Assembly (NCBI RefSeq): GCF_028875915.1
Contig: NZ_JAPEHW010000001.1
Span: 1-64,000, forward strand
Origin: Pseudoalteromonas sp. G4
GTDB lineage: Bacteria; Pseudomonadota; Gammaproteobacteria; Enterobacterales; Alteromonadaceae
DNA: 64,000 nucleotides
Direction: 5' to 3'
Below, one piece after another: positions 54,181 through 62,939 of the stretch (its first letter is position 1; the number at the start of each line of letters is the position of its first letter). A program made the translations under genes and the position numbers. The notes under the pieces are model-generated. The model worked only from the letters and a program-made list of their open reading frames with translations, did not search any database and was not told where the DNA came from.

Positions 54181-55728
54181 TTACATATTGCCAAGTTTTA
54201 CCATCATGGCGGTATACATTTTTAGGTTAAGCGCCATTTGCTCAGGCGTTAAATACTCGTGCTCGGAGTGACCTGTGTATTTTTTTCCAGGCATCGAAGG
54301 ACCAAATAAATACTCGTGCTCGGAGTGACCTGTGTATTTTTTTCCAGGCATCGAAGGACCAAACGACACAGCGTTATCAAATAACTTGGCATTGGTACCA
54401 CCACCAATTGAAACAAAGCTGGCATCATTATCACCAGTGAAATGTTTAAAGATATCTAAAAGCGCTTCAGCGTGCGGTGCATCATCAAGCAGCATCGGCG
54501 TACCAATATGAATTTCCACGTTATTTAATGTCACATTGTTATTAGCTTGCCAATTGTTTAGGGCAGTATCAATTTGAGATTTTAATAGCGCCTCTGTTTT
54601 GCCAACTGGTCGGCGCAAATTAACGGATAATTTAAGGCCATTTTCGCTGCGTTTCAGTAATGTTGGCGCCACAGTCATTGGCCCCATAAAATCGTGACGG
54701 TAGGCAATCTCACCAAATTGCGCGCCGTATAAATCAAGGCCAATGAGTTGATTAATAAACTCAATTGCTTGGCCATCGCTGTTATTCTCTAAATCAATGC
54801 CTTTAAATATTTCAGCTAAATGAGCAATGGCATTGTGACCTGCTTCTGGTTCTGAAGAGTGTGCCGATTCGCCTTTTACATTTATTAAAAATGTATCGCC
54901 TTGTGGTGTAAGTGTAACGTGAACATCTTTAAGTGAATCGATGTTTTGTTTAACCTTTGTAAGTGTAGTTTCATCAGCATTATGAAGCACTATACTAGCA
55001 TCTTCTGGGATTTGACTAACAAATGCACCGCCATTTAACTCGCTAACATACACCCCGGTTTTTGGCGATGAGCCTGTAAATGTTGGCGCAATTAAACTCC
55101 AGCCTTTTTCGGCTACAACCACAGGGTAAGACGCATCAATAGTGACGGCATATTTTGGCTGATGATAGCTTTTCATAAAGCGCTTTAGTGGCTCCCAATC
55201 TGATTCTTCAGCAAGGTACACCATAAGCTCGATGCGATTGTTAAGCTTAACATTGTTATCTTTAAGCGTTTTCATAGCATAAAGCGCAGTCGCAATTGCG
55301 CCTTTATCATCTTCTGTGCCTCGACCAATCAATTTGCCAGGCTCTGAGGTTTTATCAAGTAAAAATGGGCTTTGCTGCCATTTTGTTGGGTCTGCTGGTT
55401 GCACATCGCCATGGGTTACTATGGTTACTTTCTCTTGTTGTTCACCCATACCGATTAATACGGTGTGCCCAAAATCTTGGTAATCAAAACCAAGCTCTGA
55501 CGCTTTCATTTTTAATAGCGATTTAAAACCAATAAAGTCTGGGTTTTGCGGTGTATCAATGTCTTTTTTATTAACGGTTGGGAATGACACCATATTGCCC
55601 AATGTATGAATTTGCGCGTTTTGATAGTGTGTTACAGCATAGTCGGCCAACTTATCAGTTGCTGGGCTAACAGATGCAAATACATGGCTTGCAAATAATG
55701 CAGCACATGGAAGAAGAGCGAATTTCAA
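54181..55728 (-). CDS. secreted M20 dipeptidase with a tandem 19-residue duplication
   Basis: About 515 residues. The start is TTG 55728, with GGAG 7 bases upstream and a signal peptide (KFALLPCAALFASHVFAS); the frame runs on to 55788. M20 metal-binding elements are VTIVTHGDVQPAD (His, Asp), GRGTEDDKGAIA (Asp) and YLAEESDWEP (Glu pair). The dimerisation lid has KGESAHSSEPEAGHNA. Near the C-terminus the segment FGPSMPGKKYTGHSEHEYL, containing the last metal-ligand His, occurs twice back to back. It should hydrolyse dipeptides in the periplasm. Whether the duplication disturbs the active site is open. Confidence 0.88.
   Translation of the reverse strand: MKFALLPCAALFASHVFASVSPATDKLADYAVTHYQNAQIHTLGNMVSFPTVNKKDIDTPQNPDFIGFKSLLKMKASELGFDYQDFGHTVLIGMGEQQEKVTIVTHGDVQPADPTKWQQSPFLLDKTSEPGKLIGRGTEDDKGAIATALYAMKTLKDNNVKLNNRIELMVYLAEESDWEPLKRFMKSYHQPKYAVTIDASYPVVVAEKGWSLIAPTFTGSSPKTGVYVSELNGGAFVSQIPEDASIVLHNADETTLTKVKQNIDSLKDVHVTLTPQGDTFLINVKGESAHSSEPEAGHNAIAHLAEIFKGIDLENNSDGQAIEFINQLIGLDLYGAQFGEIAYRHDFMGPMTVAPTLLKRSENGLKLSVNLRRPVGKTEALLKSQIDTALNNWQANNNVTLNNVEIHIGTPMLLDDAPHAEALLDIFKHFTGDNDASFVSIGGGTNAKLFDNAVSFGPSMPGKKYTGHSEHEYLFGPSMPGKKYTGHSEHEYLTPEQMALNLKMYTAMMVKLGNM
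54250..54363. repeat. perfect 57-bp tandem duplication inside the dipeptidase gene
   Basis: Bases 54250-54306 are repeated without a mismatch at 54307-54363. The unit is 57 bp (19 codons) and keeps the reading frame. It covers the C-terminal metal-ligand region of the M20 peptidase. Perfect identity implies a very recent event or an assembly artefact. Confidence 0.95.
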
Positions 55729-55817
55729 GGGAGCACTCCAAAGGTAATTTACGACTAAAGAAGTGCCAAGTGTATCACCGCTGAACACTAAAAAAAGGGT
55801 TTTACGATCAATCCGAT

Positions 55818-56528
55818 CTATGTTTTTTGAGGATTTATAAAACTGGTAAATAGGCGTTGGTAAAGCGCCTCAGTATCTGGCTTCTCGGTAGTATGTTCAA
55901 ACAAACAGGTGTGCACATCAGCAATGACATGCTCTAGCTGTTGATGATGTTCATAACAAAGGTTAACAGGTGCAACTAATGTTGGCATATTTGCATTTAC
56001 TAAAATGCAGGCTTGCGCCAGTACAATTTTGCCTCCGCCTTTTTTAAGCAGTACACGCTGTGCGGTGCCAACGACTTTTTTACCTTCAATATTAAGATTG
56101 TAATCGCCATCGCAATAACTGCCGGGGGTGGCGTGAGTTTCAACATTGATATTAAACTGCGAAAAAAACGAAGACAAAATAGCACAAAAGTCTTTGTAGG
56201 CATTTGGAATAGAGTAGGGAATGTGCTCTGGCAATACATACATGTAAGACACATTAATTACCCCTTCACATTGTGGTACAGGCGCACCGCCAGTTTTACG
56301 GGCATAAAGCTGCCAACCGGTTTTCTTTAGCTTAGTTTCAAGCGCTTCGCTTTGTTGCCATTTATTACCCGAGGGTAAAACCAACGTCGGCTTATCGCTT
56401 TGCCAAAGTAACAGGGCTTGGTCTAAATTGCCGTTTTGCAGTTGGCTAATTAACTCACTTTCTTTTTCAAAAACAGCTTCAACAGAGATCTGATTGAAAC
56501 GAAGTACTTTGGCTTTTACTTTTGACAT
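55818..56528 (-). CDS. lipoate-protein ligase A-family protein
   Basis: 236 residues of the BPL/LplA/LipB fold. It has RKTGGAPVPQCEGVINVSY (the RRxxGGGxVxHxxG-type loop, here with Pro-Gln-Cys instead of the usual His), GDYNLNIEGKKVVGTAQRV with the catalytic Lys, and ILVNANMPTLVAPVNLCYEH. Members transfer lipoyl or octanoyl groups, with or without ATP activation, to lipoyl domains. The altered RKTGGAP loop suggests an atypical substrate or an amidotransferase role like LipL. It lies downstream of no related gene. Confidence 0.8.
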   Translation of the reverse strand: MSKVKAKVLRFNQISVEAVFEKESELISQLQNGNLDQALLLWQSDKPTLVLPSGNKWQQSEALETKLKKTGWQLYARKTGGAPVPQCEGVINVSYMYVLPEHIPYSIPNAYKDFCAILSSFFSQFNINVETHATPGSYCDGDYNLNIEGKKVVGTAQRVLLKKGGGKIVLAQACILVNANMPTLVAPVNLCYEHHQQLEHVIADVHTCLFEHTTEKPDTEALYQRLFTSFINPQKT

Positions 56529-56682
56529 CGCTAATTAAAGGTTAACTTTTTGTGTAGCATACCTTAGTTTTAAATTTTTAGCAGTGCATGCAATTTGGTT
56601 ATATCTTCAAACTAAAAGTATTAATAAGAATAATGTCTTAGCTTGATTTGAAAGTATTAGCTGACATATATTTGCGTTGTAA

Positions 56683-56843
56683 TTAGGTGACTAATGTTTT
56701 TTTCAAAACAATGTTTAAACGGGAATCCAGTTTAAATCTGGAACTGCCCCCGCAACGGTAACTGTGAGCGACAACCACCACTGTCAATTTTGATGGGAAG
56801 GTGCTGTCAGTGCGATGAACAGGAGTCCGGAGACCGGCCTAGT
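56683..56843 (+). ncRNA. cobalamin (B12) riboswitch
   Basis: The region shows the adenosylcobalamin-aptamer core in order: AGGTGACTAATG near the 5' end, ACGGGAATCCAG, CTGGAACTGCCCCCGCAACGG (56739-56757), AACTGTGAGCG, CCACCACTGTC, and the 3' block AGGAGTCCGGAGACCGGCCTA (56821-56841). The B12-box text GCCCCCGCAAC and GGAGACCGGCC are near-perfect. It precedes the plus-strand membrane protein gene, so that gene should be repressed by cobalamin. A GC-rich segment after it (56850-56880) may be the expression platform. Confidence 0.93.
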
Positions 56844-57040
56844 TCACTCGAGTACTGCGGTGGGCGGTGAGCAACGAGAACACAATCGCTTTATACCAAT
56901 TACATAAATCTGTGGTCACCGTAATTGATCATCTAATTATCTGAACATGGTATTGCCATTCCTTGCTATTAAAGCCAAGGATTGTGATTTGTATCTTGTC
57001 ATTTCCTATCGCATTGGTTTTAGCATGCGGAAACACAACA

Positions 57041-57676
57041 ATGACAGATCGTTCAAATTTATTTACCCCAATTAACGTAAGGCAGTTCTCATCGCTGATT
57101 TTTACAATACTAGCGATTTTGATGATTGCTACTCGCCCTTATCATTTTGCTTCTGCGCTCCATTTGCCAAGTGCTAGCACGGCGATTTTCTTTATCTTAG
57201 GTTTGCTGGCGTCTAAGCACCGCACTTTTGCTGTATTTGTGGTGTTAAGTGTGTCGATTGATTTAACTAGCAGCTATTATCGCGGCGATTTTGGTGATTG
57301 CATTACACCTTCATACCCATTTTTGTTTGTTGGATATTATGTACTTTGGTGGGCGGGTCATAAGAGCTTGCAGCTAAAACTTGATGAAACGAAACTTGCT
57401 GTTGCAGTAAAAACAATCGTGGCACTTTTTAACTTATGGCTTGCAAGTTCCATTGCATTTTTAACCTCAAATGCAAGCTATTATTGGCTATCGGGTAAAT
57501 TTAGCGATATGCCGTTAAGTACCTACGCAGAGCGTGTCGCACAGTATTATATTCCATATGTGACGAACCCGTTTGGTTATGTTGCCATTGCCTTGGTGCT
57601 TTACCTTTCGTGTTATTTCTTAAAACCCCAACTGGGTATTTTAAAAACGTTAAATACTGTTAATCAAGATAACTAA
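57041..57676 (+). CDS. B12-riboswitch-controlled polytopic membrane protein, candidate corrinoid transporter
   Basis: About 211 residues from ATG 57041 (GCGGAAA box upstream); a TTG at 56963 would add 26 residues. It has roughly six hydrophobic helices, with conserved-looking RPYHFASALHLPSASTAIFF, SSYYRGDFGDCITPSYPFLFVGYYV and a C-terminal YIPYVTNPFGYVAIALVLYL. There are no ATPase or substrate-binding partners. Gene order and riboswitch argue for cobalamin or cobalt uptake. The single Cys (DCITPSYPF) recalls the cobalt-coordinating Cys of the solo ECF protein BtuM, but I cannot show homology. Confidence 0.7.
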   Translation: MTDRSNLFTPINVRQFSSLIFTILAILMIATRPYHFASALHLPSASTAIFFILGLLASKHRTFAVFVVLSVSIDLTSSYYRGDFGDCITPSYPFLFVGYYVLWWAGHKSLQLKLDETKLAVAVKTIVALFNLWLASSIAFLTSNASYYWLSGKFSDMPLSTYAERVAQYYIPYVTNPFGYVAIALVLYLSCYFLKPQLGILKTLNTVNQDN

Positions 57677-57774
57677 CACAGTGAAAATTAAATTTCATTA
57701 CCTGGCATGCATTTAGCAATTTAACTTTGTATTCACGCTTTTTCGGTTTTAAACACGAAAAACGCCTAATAAAA

Positions 57775-57788
57775 GTGCAACGTTGCAC
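57775..57788. promoter_or_regulatory. palindrome upstream of astB, candidate LacI-type operator
   Basis: GTGCAACGTTGCAC is a perfect 14-base palindrome 15 bases before the astB start. The central AACGTT with TGCAACG arms resembles LacI/PurR/CytR-family operators more than the ArgR box. Position suggests repression or autonomous control of astB. The binding protein is not identified. Confidence 0.45.
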
Positions 57789-57803
57789 TAAAAGGATGCA
57801 AAG

Positions 57804-59141
57804 ATGACAGTGTACGAAGTGAATTTTGATGGGTTGGTTGGCCCAACCCATAACTATAGCGGCTTATCGTTTGGTAACGTCGCATCTAAAAATAACGCAA
57901 AGCAAATCGCCAATCCGAAAAAAGCTGCGCTACAAGGCCTTGAAAAAATGCTGGCGATGACAAAGCTCGGCTTAAAGCAGGGCATTTTACCGCCGCAGGT
58001 TCGCCCAGATACTTACACATTAAGGAAGTTGGGTTTTTCAGGTAGCGATAAAGACGTAATTACAAAAGCAGCTAAACATGCGCCGCAGTTTTTAAAAGCC
58101 TGTTATTCGGCATCATCCATGTGGTCAGCAAATGCGGCAACAGTATCGAACAGTTTGGATTGTGACGATGGTAAAGTGCACTTTACGCCGGCCAATTTAA
58201 GTAACAAACTACACCGTGCCATAGAAGCAGAGCAAACAAGCCGTACCCTTAAAGCTATTTTTAATAATACGCAGTATTTTACCCATCATGCGCCACTACC
58301 ACATCATCCATTATTGGGCGATGAAGGTGCTGCAAATCACACCCGTTTAGCCAACTCGCACAACGAAAAAGGGTTGTCGCTCTTTGTTTATGGTGAAGAT
58401 GCGTTATCAGATATCAAACCAAAAATTTACCCTGCAAGACAAACCTTAGCTGCCAGCGAAGCTGTTGCTCGCGCACATGGATTAAGCGAAGTGGATTGCT
58501 TGTTTGTGCAACAAAACCCAAATGTTATCGATCAAGGGGTATTTCATAATGATGTAATCGCAATTGGTAACGAAAATGTGCTGCTTTATCATGAAATGGC
58601 ATTTTATCAATCCGCACGCGCGGTTGAGGCTATTCACACAAAATACCAAGGTGATAAACCACTGCATTTAATTGAAGTCAGCAGCGATTATGTGAGTGTT
58701 GAAGATGCAGTTTCAAGCTACATTTTTAACAGCCAGTTAATTACATTACCAAACGGCACTATGGCCATTGTGGCCCCCACCGAATGCCAAACTAACGATA
58801 AAGTGGCGACTTATCTTGAGACCCTTTGCGAGGCGAGTAACCCTATATCTCAGGTGATTTATTTTGACTTGCAACAAAGCATGAAAAACGGTGGTGGACC
58901 TGCGTGTTTGCGCCTTCGGGTACCACTAAATGAATTAGAGTTAAGTGCGGTTGCCCCTGAATGTTTAATGAATGAAGCGAAATACCATACCCTAACAGCA
59001 TGGGTTGAAAAGCATTATCGAGATGCGATTGCAGAAGACGATTTAGCTGACCCAAGTTTACTTGTAGAAAGCCAAACAGCCCTTGATGAATTAAGCCAAA
59101 TTTTAAAGCTTGGTTCAATTTACCCATTTCAAATGGACTGA
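57804..59141 (+). CDS. astB: N-succinylarginine dihydrolase
   Basis: 445 residues, the size of AstB, matching it throughout. It opens [22 protein letters not shown], then [60 protein letters not shown]-type [19 protein letters not shown], and [13 protein letters not shown] with the catalytic Cys. The enzyme converts N2-succinylarginine to succinylornithine, two ammonia and CO2 in the arginine succinyltransferase pathway of arginine catabolism. The other ast genes are absent here, so astB stands apart from its pathway partners. A perfect palindrome and a GGA box precede the start. Confidence 0.95.
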   Translation: MTVYEVNFDGLVGPTHNYSGLSFGNVASKNNAKQIANPKKAALQGLEKMLAMTKLGLKQGILPPQVRPDTYTLRKLGFSGSDKDVITKAAKHAPQFLKACYSASSMWSANAATVSNSLDCDDGKVHFTPANLSNKLHRAIEAEQTSRTLKAIFNNTQYFTHHAPLPHHPLLGDEGAANHTRLANSHNEKGLSLFVYGEDALSDIKPKIYPARQTLAASEAVARAHGLSEVDCLFVQQNPNVIDQGVFHNDVIAIGNENVLLYHEMAFYQSARAVEAIHTKYQGDKPLHLIEVSSDYVSVEDAVSSYIFNSQLITLPNGTMAIVAPTECQTNDKVATYLETLCEASNPISQVIYFDLQQSMKNGGGPACLRLRVPLNELELSAVAPECLMNEAKYHTLTAWVEKHYRDAIAEDDLADPSLLVESQTALDELSQILKLGSIYPFQMD

Positions 59142-59155
59142 ACGTGAGAAGAAAC

Positions 59156-59184
59156 AAAAAGGCGAGGGTAACCTCGCCTTTTTT
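59156..59184 (+). terminator. bidirectional terminator between astB and ppc
   Basis: A 12-bp stem (59156-59167 with 59172-59183) has a GTAA tetraloop with A-run before and T-run after, 14 bases after the astB stop. It faces the convergent ppc gene, which ends at 59207. Confidence 0.88.
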
Positions 59185-59206
59185 ATTTAAATTGTAAGAG
59201 TTTAAA

Positions 59207-61768
59207 TCACCCTGTATTTCGCATTCCCGTAGCAATACCTGCCATGGTGACCATAAGCACTTGCTCGCTTTCAGGGTGTTCTGGCTTTTTGCGTAAGCGT
59301 TTTAACGCCTCAATTTGTAACAAGTGCAGCGGTACTAAATAAGGCTGACGTAATCTAAATGAGCTTAAGTTCCAAGGATCGCTCTCAAGTGTGTGAGCTT
59401 GGTTAAGCAAAGTCAGTACAGCTTGCTCATCTTGTTGTAATTGGCTGCGCAGTTGTTCACCTAAACCTTGAAGTTCAGGTTCAACAAGGGCTGCGTCATA
59501 CAGTGCTGATAATTGTGGATCGGACTTCAAATACACCATTTCAGTCAATGAAATACGGGCTTTAAAATACGGCCAGTTTTCTAGCATTTCGTTCATCAGC
59601 GCGGCATTTTCTTGATAAAATGCTTTAATTGCCTGACCAAGGCCCAACCAACTAGGCAAGACTAAACGGTTTTGGCTCCACGCAAATATCCATGGAATAG
59701 CGCGCAGTGATTCAATGCCACCATCTGAGCGGCGCTTGCTTGGGCGTGAGCCAAGTGGCAATGATGATAACTCTTGCTCTGGCGTTGCTTGACGGAAATA
59801 GCGCACAAAATTTGGTTCTTCGCGGATATAACTGCGGTAAATTTCACAACTAAGCGATGCCATGTTGTTCATAAGCTCTCGCCATGATGCGGGTGGCACA
59901 GGTTGTGGGTGAATTAAGCTTTCTAAAATCGCACTGGCATACAAGTGTAAACTGCGTACAGCAAGGTTTGGCAAACCAAACTTATAGCGAATGGTTTCAC
60001 CTTGTTCGGTGACACGTAAGCCACCATCGAGTGTGCCCGGCGGTTGCGATGCAATTGCATCGTGTGCAGGACCGCCCCCGCGACCAATGGTACCGCCACG
60101 GCCATGGAATAATTTTAGCTCGACCTCAAATTGTTTAAATACTTGCACCAGTGCTTCTTGCGCTTGGTATTGCGCCCATGTGGCCGCTAACACGCCTGCA
60201 TCTTTTGCCGAATCACTGTAGCCTATCATCACGTACTGCTGCTTTTTACAGCGCGTTAAATATTGCTCTATGTTTAGCAAGTCGCCCATCACTTTTGGCG
60301 CGTTATTTAAATCATCCAATGTTTCAAATAGCGGTGCAATTGGCATATCCCAATTAAAACTTGTGGCTTTCATTAACAGGTTTACCGCCAGCACATCGCT
60401 CACTTTGCTCGCCATTGAGATAATATAAATACCCAGCACTTCGCGCGGTTGCTTAGCCACCATAGCAAAGGTATCGAGCACTTCTTGGGTATTTTCACTC
60501 CAAGTGACACACGGTAATAATGGGCGCGGATTATTTATTTCGCCGAGTAAAAATTCAACACGGCGTGCTTCATCCCAAGTTGCGTAATCGCCTAAATCGA
60601 GTGCGCTTACAATCTCGCCAATGGCTTCATCGTGGCGTTCACTGTGTTGACGAATGTCCAGTTTTACCAGTGAAATACCGAAACATTGCACCTTGCGAAT
60701 TAAGTCAAGCACTTGTGAATTAGCAACGCGAGTAAGACCGACTGCCAATAAACTGTTGCGGCATGCTTTTAATGGCGTAAGTAAGTCTTCTGAAGATGAA
60801 ATGGCACCTTTTGTTTTGCCATCACGTAGCAGTGTAATTGATTCTTTAAGTTCGCTAATTAACTGTGTGATCACCGCGCGATACGGGCCAATATTATTAA
60901 TATCCGCTTCAATTAAATCATCAGTTGCTTTGTGCATCGATAATTCTAAATAAAGAGATTCAAAGTCCGTTAAGTAGAGCTCTGCGGCAATTAATCGCGC
61001 TTGTAAAATAGCTTGTTTACTGAGCTTGGCGGTAACAAAAGGGTTGCCGTCTCTGTCGCCTGCCATCCAGCTGGCCATGGTAATAGGCACAATATCTTCA
61101 GCCAGCGACTCGCCAATCAGGGTTTGAGAAAGCTCATCTAATTCGCGTACAAATTGCGGTACCGCATGCCATAAACTGTCGGTAATGGCGTGTAAGCCCC
61201 AACGTGATTCATCAAGTGGTGTTGGGCGCTGCTGCCTAATTTCATTGGTATGCCACGCTTGTTCAATGATTTCTTGCACGCGTTCGCTCAGGGGTGCTTC
61301 CCCTTTACTGAGTTCATCAGCCACTTCGTTGTATTTATGAATAAAAGTGCGGCGGTTAACTTCGGTTGGGTGCGCAGTTAACACCAGTTCGATATGCAGC
61401 TTTTTAAGCGCTTGTTTAAACGCGTTTGCGTCAATACCGGTTAATTTTTCTGACAGTGAATCAAGCGGATGCGGCAAATCAAGCTCTGCTAAGCCTTGCT
61501 CACTGGTGGTGTGTTGTTGCTCCGCCACATTCGCAAGGTTTAAAAACTGGCTAAATGCGCGGGCATGAATTAATAAATCTTGCTCGCTACTATTTGCAAA
61601 AATTGTTTGTAGGTCTTCAACTGCATGGTTTTCACCTGCCACAATACGCTTACCTAGTAGGCGTACTTCTTCAATTTTATCAACCCAACCATCGCCTTTG
61701 TCTTCGGCAATTGTTTGACCGAGTACTTCACCTAACGCGCGTACATTATTCGATATGGTTTCTAACAT
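59207..61768 (-). CDS. ppc: phosphoenolpyruvate carboxylase
   Basis: About 853 residues from ATG 61768, chosen for its GAGGAAG box; the frame extends to 61786. It shows the catalytic VLTAHPTEVNRRT (His), MASWMAGDRDGNPFVT, MIGYSDSAKDAGVLAATW, the glycine loop FHGRGGTIGRGGGPAHDAI, and the QGETIRYKFGLP Lys/Arg region; the C-terminus ends MRNTG, the mobile loop residue set of PEPC. It adds bicarbonate to PEP to make oxaloacetate for the citric acid cycle. It is divergent from a CbbR-like LysR gene, unlike E. coli, implying dedicated control. Confidence 0.96.
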   Translation of the reverse strand: MLETISNNVRALGEVLGQTIAEDKGDGWVDKIEEVRLLGKRIVAGENHAVEDLQTIFANSSEQDLLIHARAFSQFLNLANVAEQQHTTSEQGLAELDLPHPLDSLSEKLTGIDANAFKQALKKLHIELVLTAHPTEVNRRTFIHKYNEVADELSKGEAPLSERVQEIIEQAWHTNEIRQQRPTPLDESRWGLHAITDSLWHAVPQFVRELDELSQTLIGESLAEDIVPITMASWMAGDRDGNPFVTAKLSKQAILQARLIAAELYLTDFESLYLELSMHKATDDLIEADINNIGPYRAVITQLISELKESITLLRDGKTKGAISSSEDLLTPLKACRNSLLAVGLTRVANSQVLDLIRKVQCFGISLVKLDIRQHSERHDEAIGEIVSALDLGDYATWDEARRVEFLLGEINNPRPLLPCVTWSENTQEVLDTFAMVAKQPREVLGIYIISMASKVSDVLAVNLLMKATSFNWDMPIAPLFETLDDLNNAPKVMGDLLNIEQYLTRCKKQQYVMIGYSDSAKDAGVLAATWAQYQAQEALVQVFKQFEVELKLFHGRGGTIGRGGGPAHDAIASQPPGTLDGGLRVTEQGETIRYKFGLPNLAVRSLHLYASAILESLIHPQPVPPASWRELMNNMASLSCEIYRSYIREEPNFVRYFRQATPEQELSSLPLGSRPSKRRSDGGIESLRAIPWIFAWSQNRLVLPSWLGLGQAIKAFYQENAALMNEMLENWPYFKARISLTEMVYLKSDPQLSALYDAALVEPELQGLGEQLRSQLQQDEQAVLTLLNQAHTLESDPWNLSSFRLRQPYLVPLHLLQIEALKRLRKKPEHPESEQVLMVTMAGIATGMRNTG

Positions 61769-61913
61769 AACTTCCTCATTCCCCAATACAAAGCATCACC
61801 ACCTGCGTTGTTGTTCTGAGATGCAGGTTGTATTTTATGCATTTATAAGACAAAAATTAGTCTATGCGCGCAATTAAATAAACGCTAATATATATTTATG
61901 TTAAGTTATATAA

Positions 61914-61924
61914 ATAAAAATCTA
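61914..61924. promoter_or_regulatory. 11-base word shared with the SbtA-like promoter, candidate LysR operator
   Basis: ATAAAAATCTA here is identical to 16287-16297, before the paralogous LysR gene. It sits in TATATAAATAAAAATCTATATAGC, an imperfect dyad adjoining the LysR start in the ppc/LysR divergent gap. Whether it is the common operator is inference; AT-richness of the region weakens it. Confidence 0.45.
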
Positions 61925-61931
61925 TATAGCT

Positions 61932-62867
61932 ATGCGATTACCTACAGTAAGACAGTTGCAGCTCTTAAAAGCGCTTGATCAATACAAAAGTATTTCCTTG
62001 GTGGCGCAGCAGTTACATGTGTCCCAACCCTCAGTGTCGATTCAGTTAAAGCAATTAAGCGAAACGGTGGATATGCCGGTCTATCACCAGCATGGCAAAA
62101 CCATTGTGCTTACCGATGCAGGAAAAGCCTTGTTAAAGTGCGCCAATGAGGTATTTACTAGTTTTCATAATTTGTCTGTATCGATTGATGAGCTTAAAAG
62201 TGTGACATCGGGTTCGCTTAATTTATGTGTGGTCTCAACTGCTAAGTATTTCTTGCCACTGATTCTAGGGGCGTTTTGTAAAAAGCACCCAAAGGTAGAT
62301 ATCAACCTAAAAATTGGTAACCGTCAGGAAGTAAAAGAGCGTATAGAAGCCAACGAAGATGATTTTTACTTTTTTAGCCAGTGCCCTGAGCGCCCCGAAA
62401 TTATTAAAACACCGTTGCTCGATAACGAACTGGTGGTAATCGCACCAGCAAGGCACGAATTGCATTTACAACAAGAAGTCAGCCTAAACCGTTTATCGCA
62501 TTACCCATTTATAATGCGTGAAAAAGGCTCGGGTACACGCAATTTAATTGAGCAATTTTGCACTGAGCAACAATTAACCTTAAATGAAAAAATGACGATC
62601 GAAAGTAACGAAGCAATAAAGTACGCCGTTGCGTCTGGTTTAGGGCTCTCCATTTTAAGCCGTCATGCCCTTGATTATGGCGAAGTACCCGGCTTGGTGA
62701 AGCTAGATGTAAAAGGGTTTCCTATTCGCAGTACGTGGTTTTTAGCGAAACGACAAGATAGAAAACAAAGCTTGCTTGCCAGTGCATTTGAAGCCTTTAT
62801 GAAAGAACAAGGTGTAGCGATTTTAGAGCGCTCACAAGTGGGCTCTAAAACTATGCCGCCAAACTAG
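61932..62867 (+). CDS. LysR-family regulator, CbbR-like, divergent from ppc
   Basis: 311 residues. The helix-turn-helix is SISLVAQQLHVSQPSVSIQL. The effector domain starts SGSLNLCVVSTAKYFLPLIL, and has REKGSGTRNLIEQFC and MTIESNEAIKYAVASGLGLSILSRHALDYG. These blocks match the LysR protein encoded at 15329-16261 nearly position for position, so the two are paralogues. It is divergent from ppc and should activate or tune it in response to a carbon metabolite. It starts at ATG 61932 with no clear ribosome-binding site, unusual for this window. Confidence 0.9.
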   Translation: MRLPTVRQLQLLKALDQYKSISLVAQQLHVSQPSVSIQLKQLSETVDMPVYHQHGKTIVLTDAGKALLKCANEVFTSFHNLSVSIDELKSVTSGSLNLCVVSTAKYFLPLILGAFCKKHPKVDINLKIGNRQEVKERIEANEDDFYFFSQCPERPEIIKTPLLDNELVVIAPARHELHLQQEVSLNRLSHYPFIMREKGSGTRNLIEQFCTEQQLTLNEKMTIESNEAIKYAVASGLGLSILSRHALDYGEVPGLVKLDVKGFPIRSTWFLAKRQDRKQSLLASAFEAFMKEQGVAILERSQVGSKTMPPN

Positions 62868-62939
62868 AGTTTTAGTACTTTTTTCTGCTACTATTAGGCC
62901 CGAAATTTATAATTAGAAAGAATGGATTTGAGGCATTAG

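Noticed and set aside
58843-59235. 130-codon minus-strand frame across the astB 3' end
   Set aside because: It overlaps certain astB coding sequence and the ppc end and has no motif of its own.
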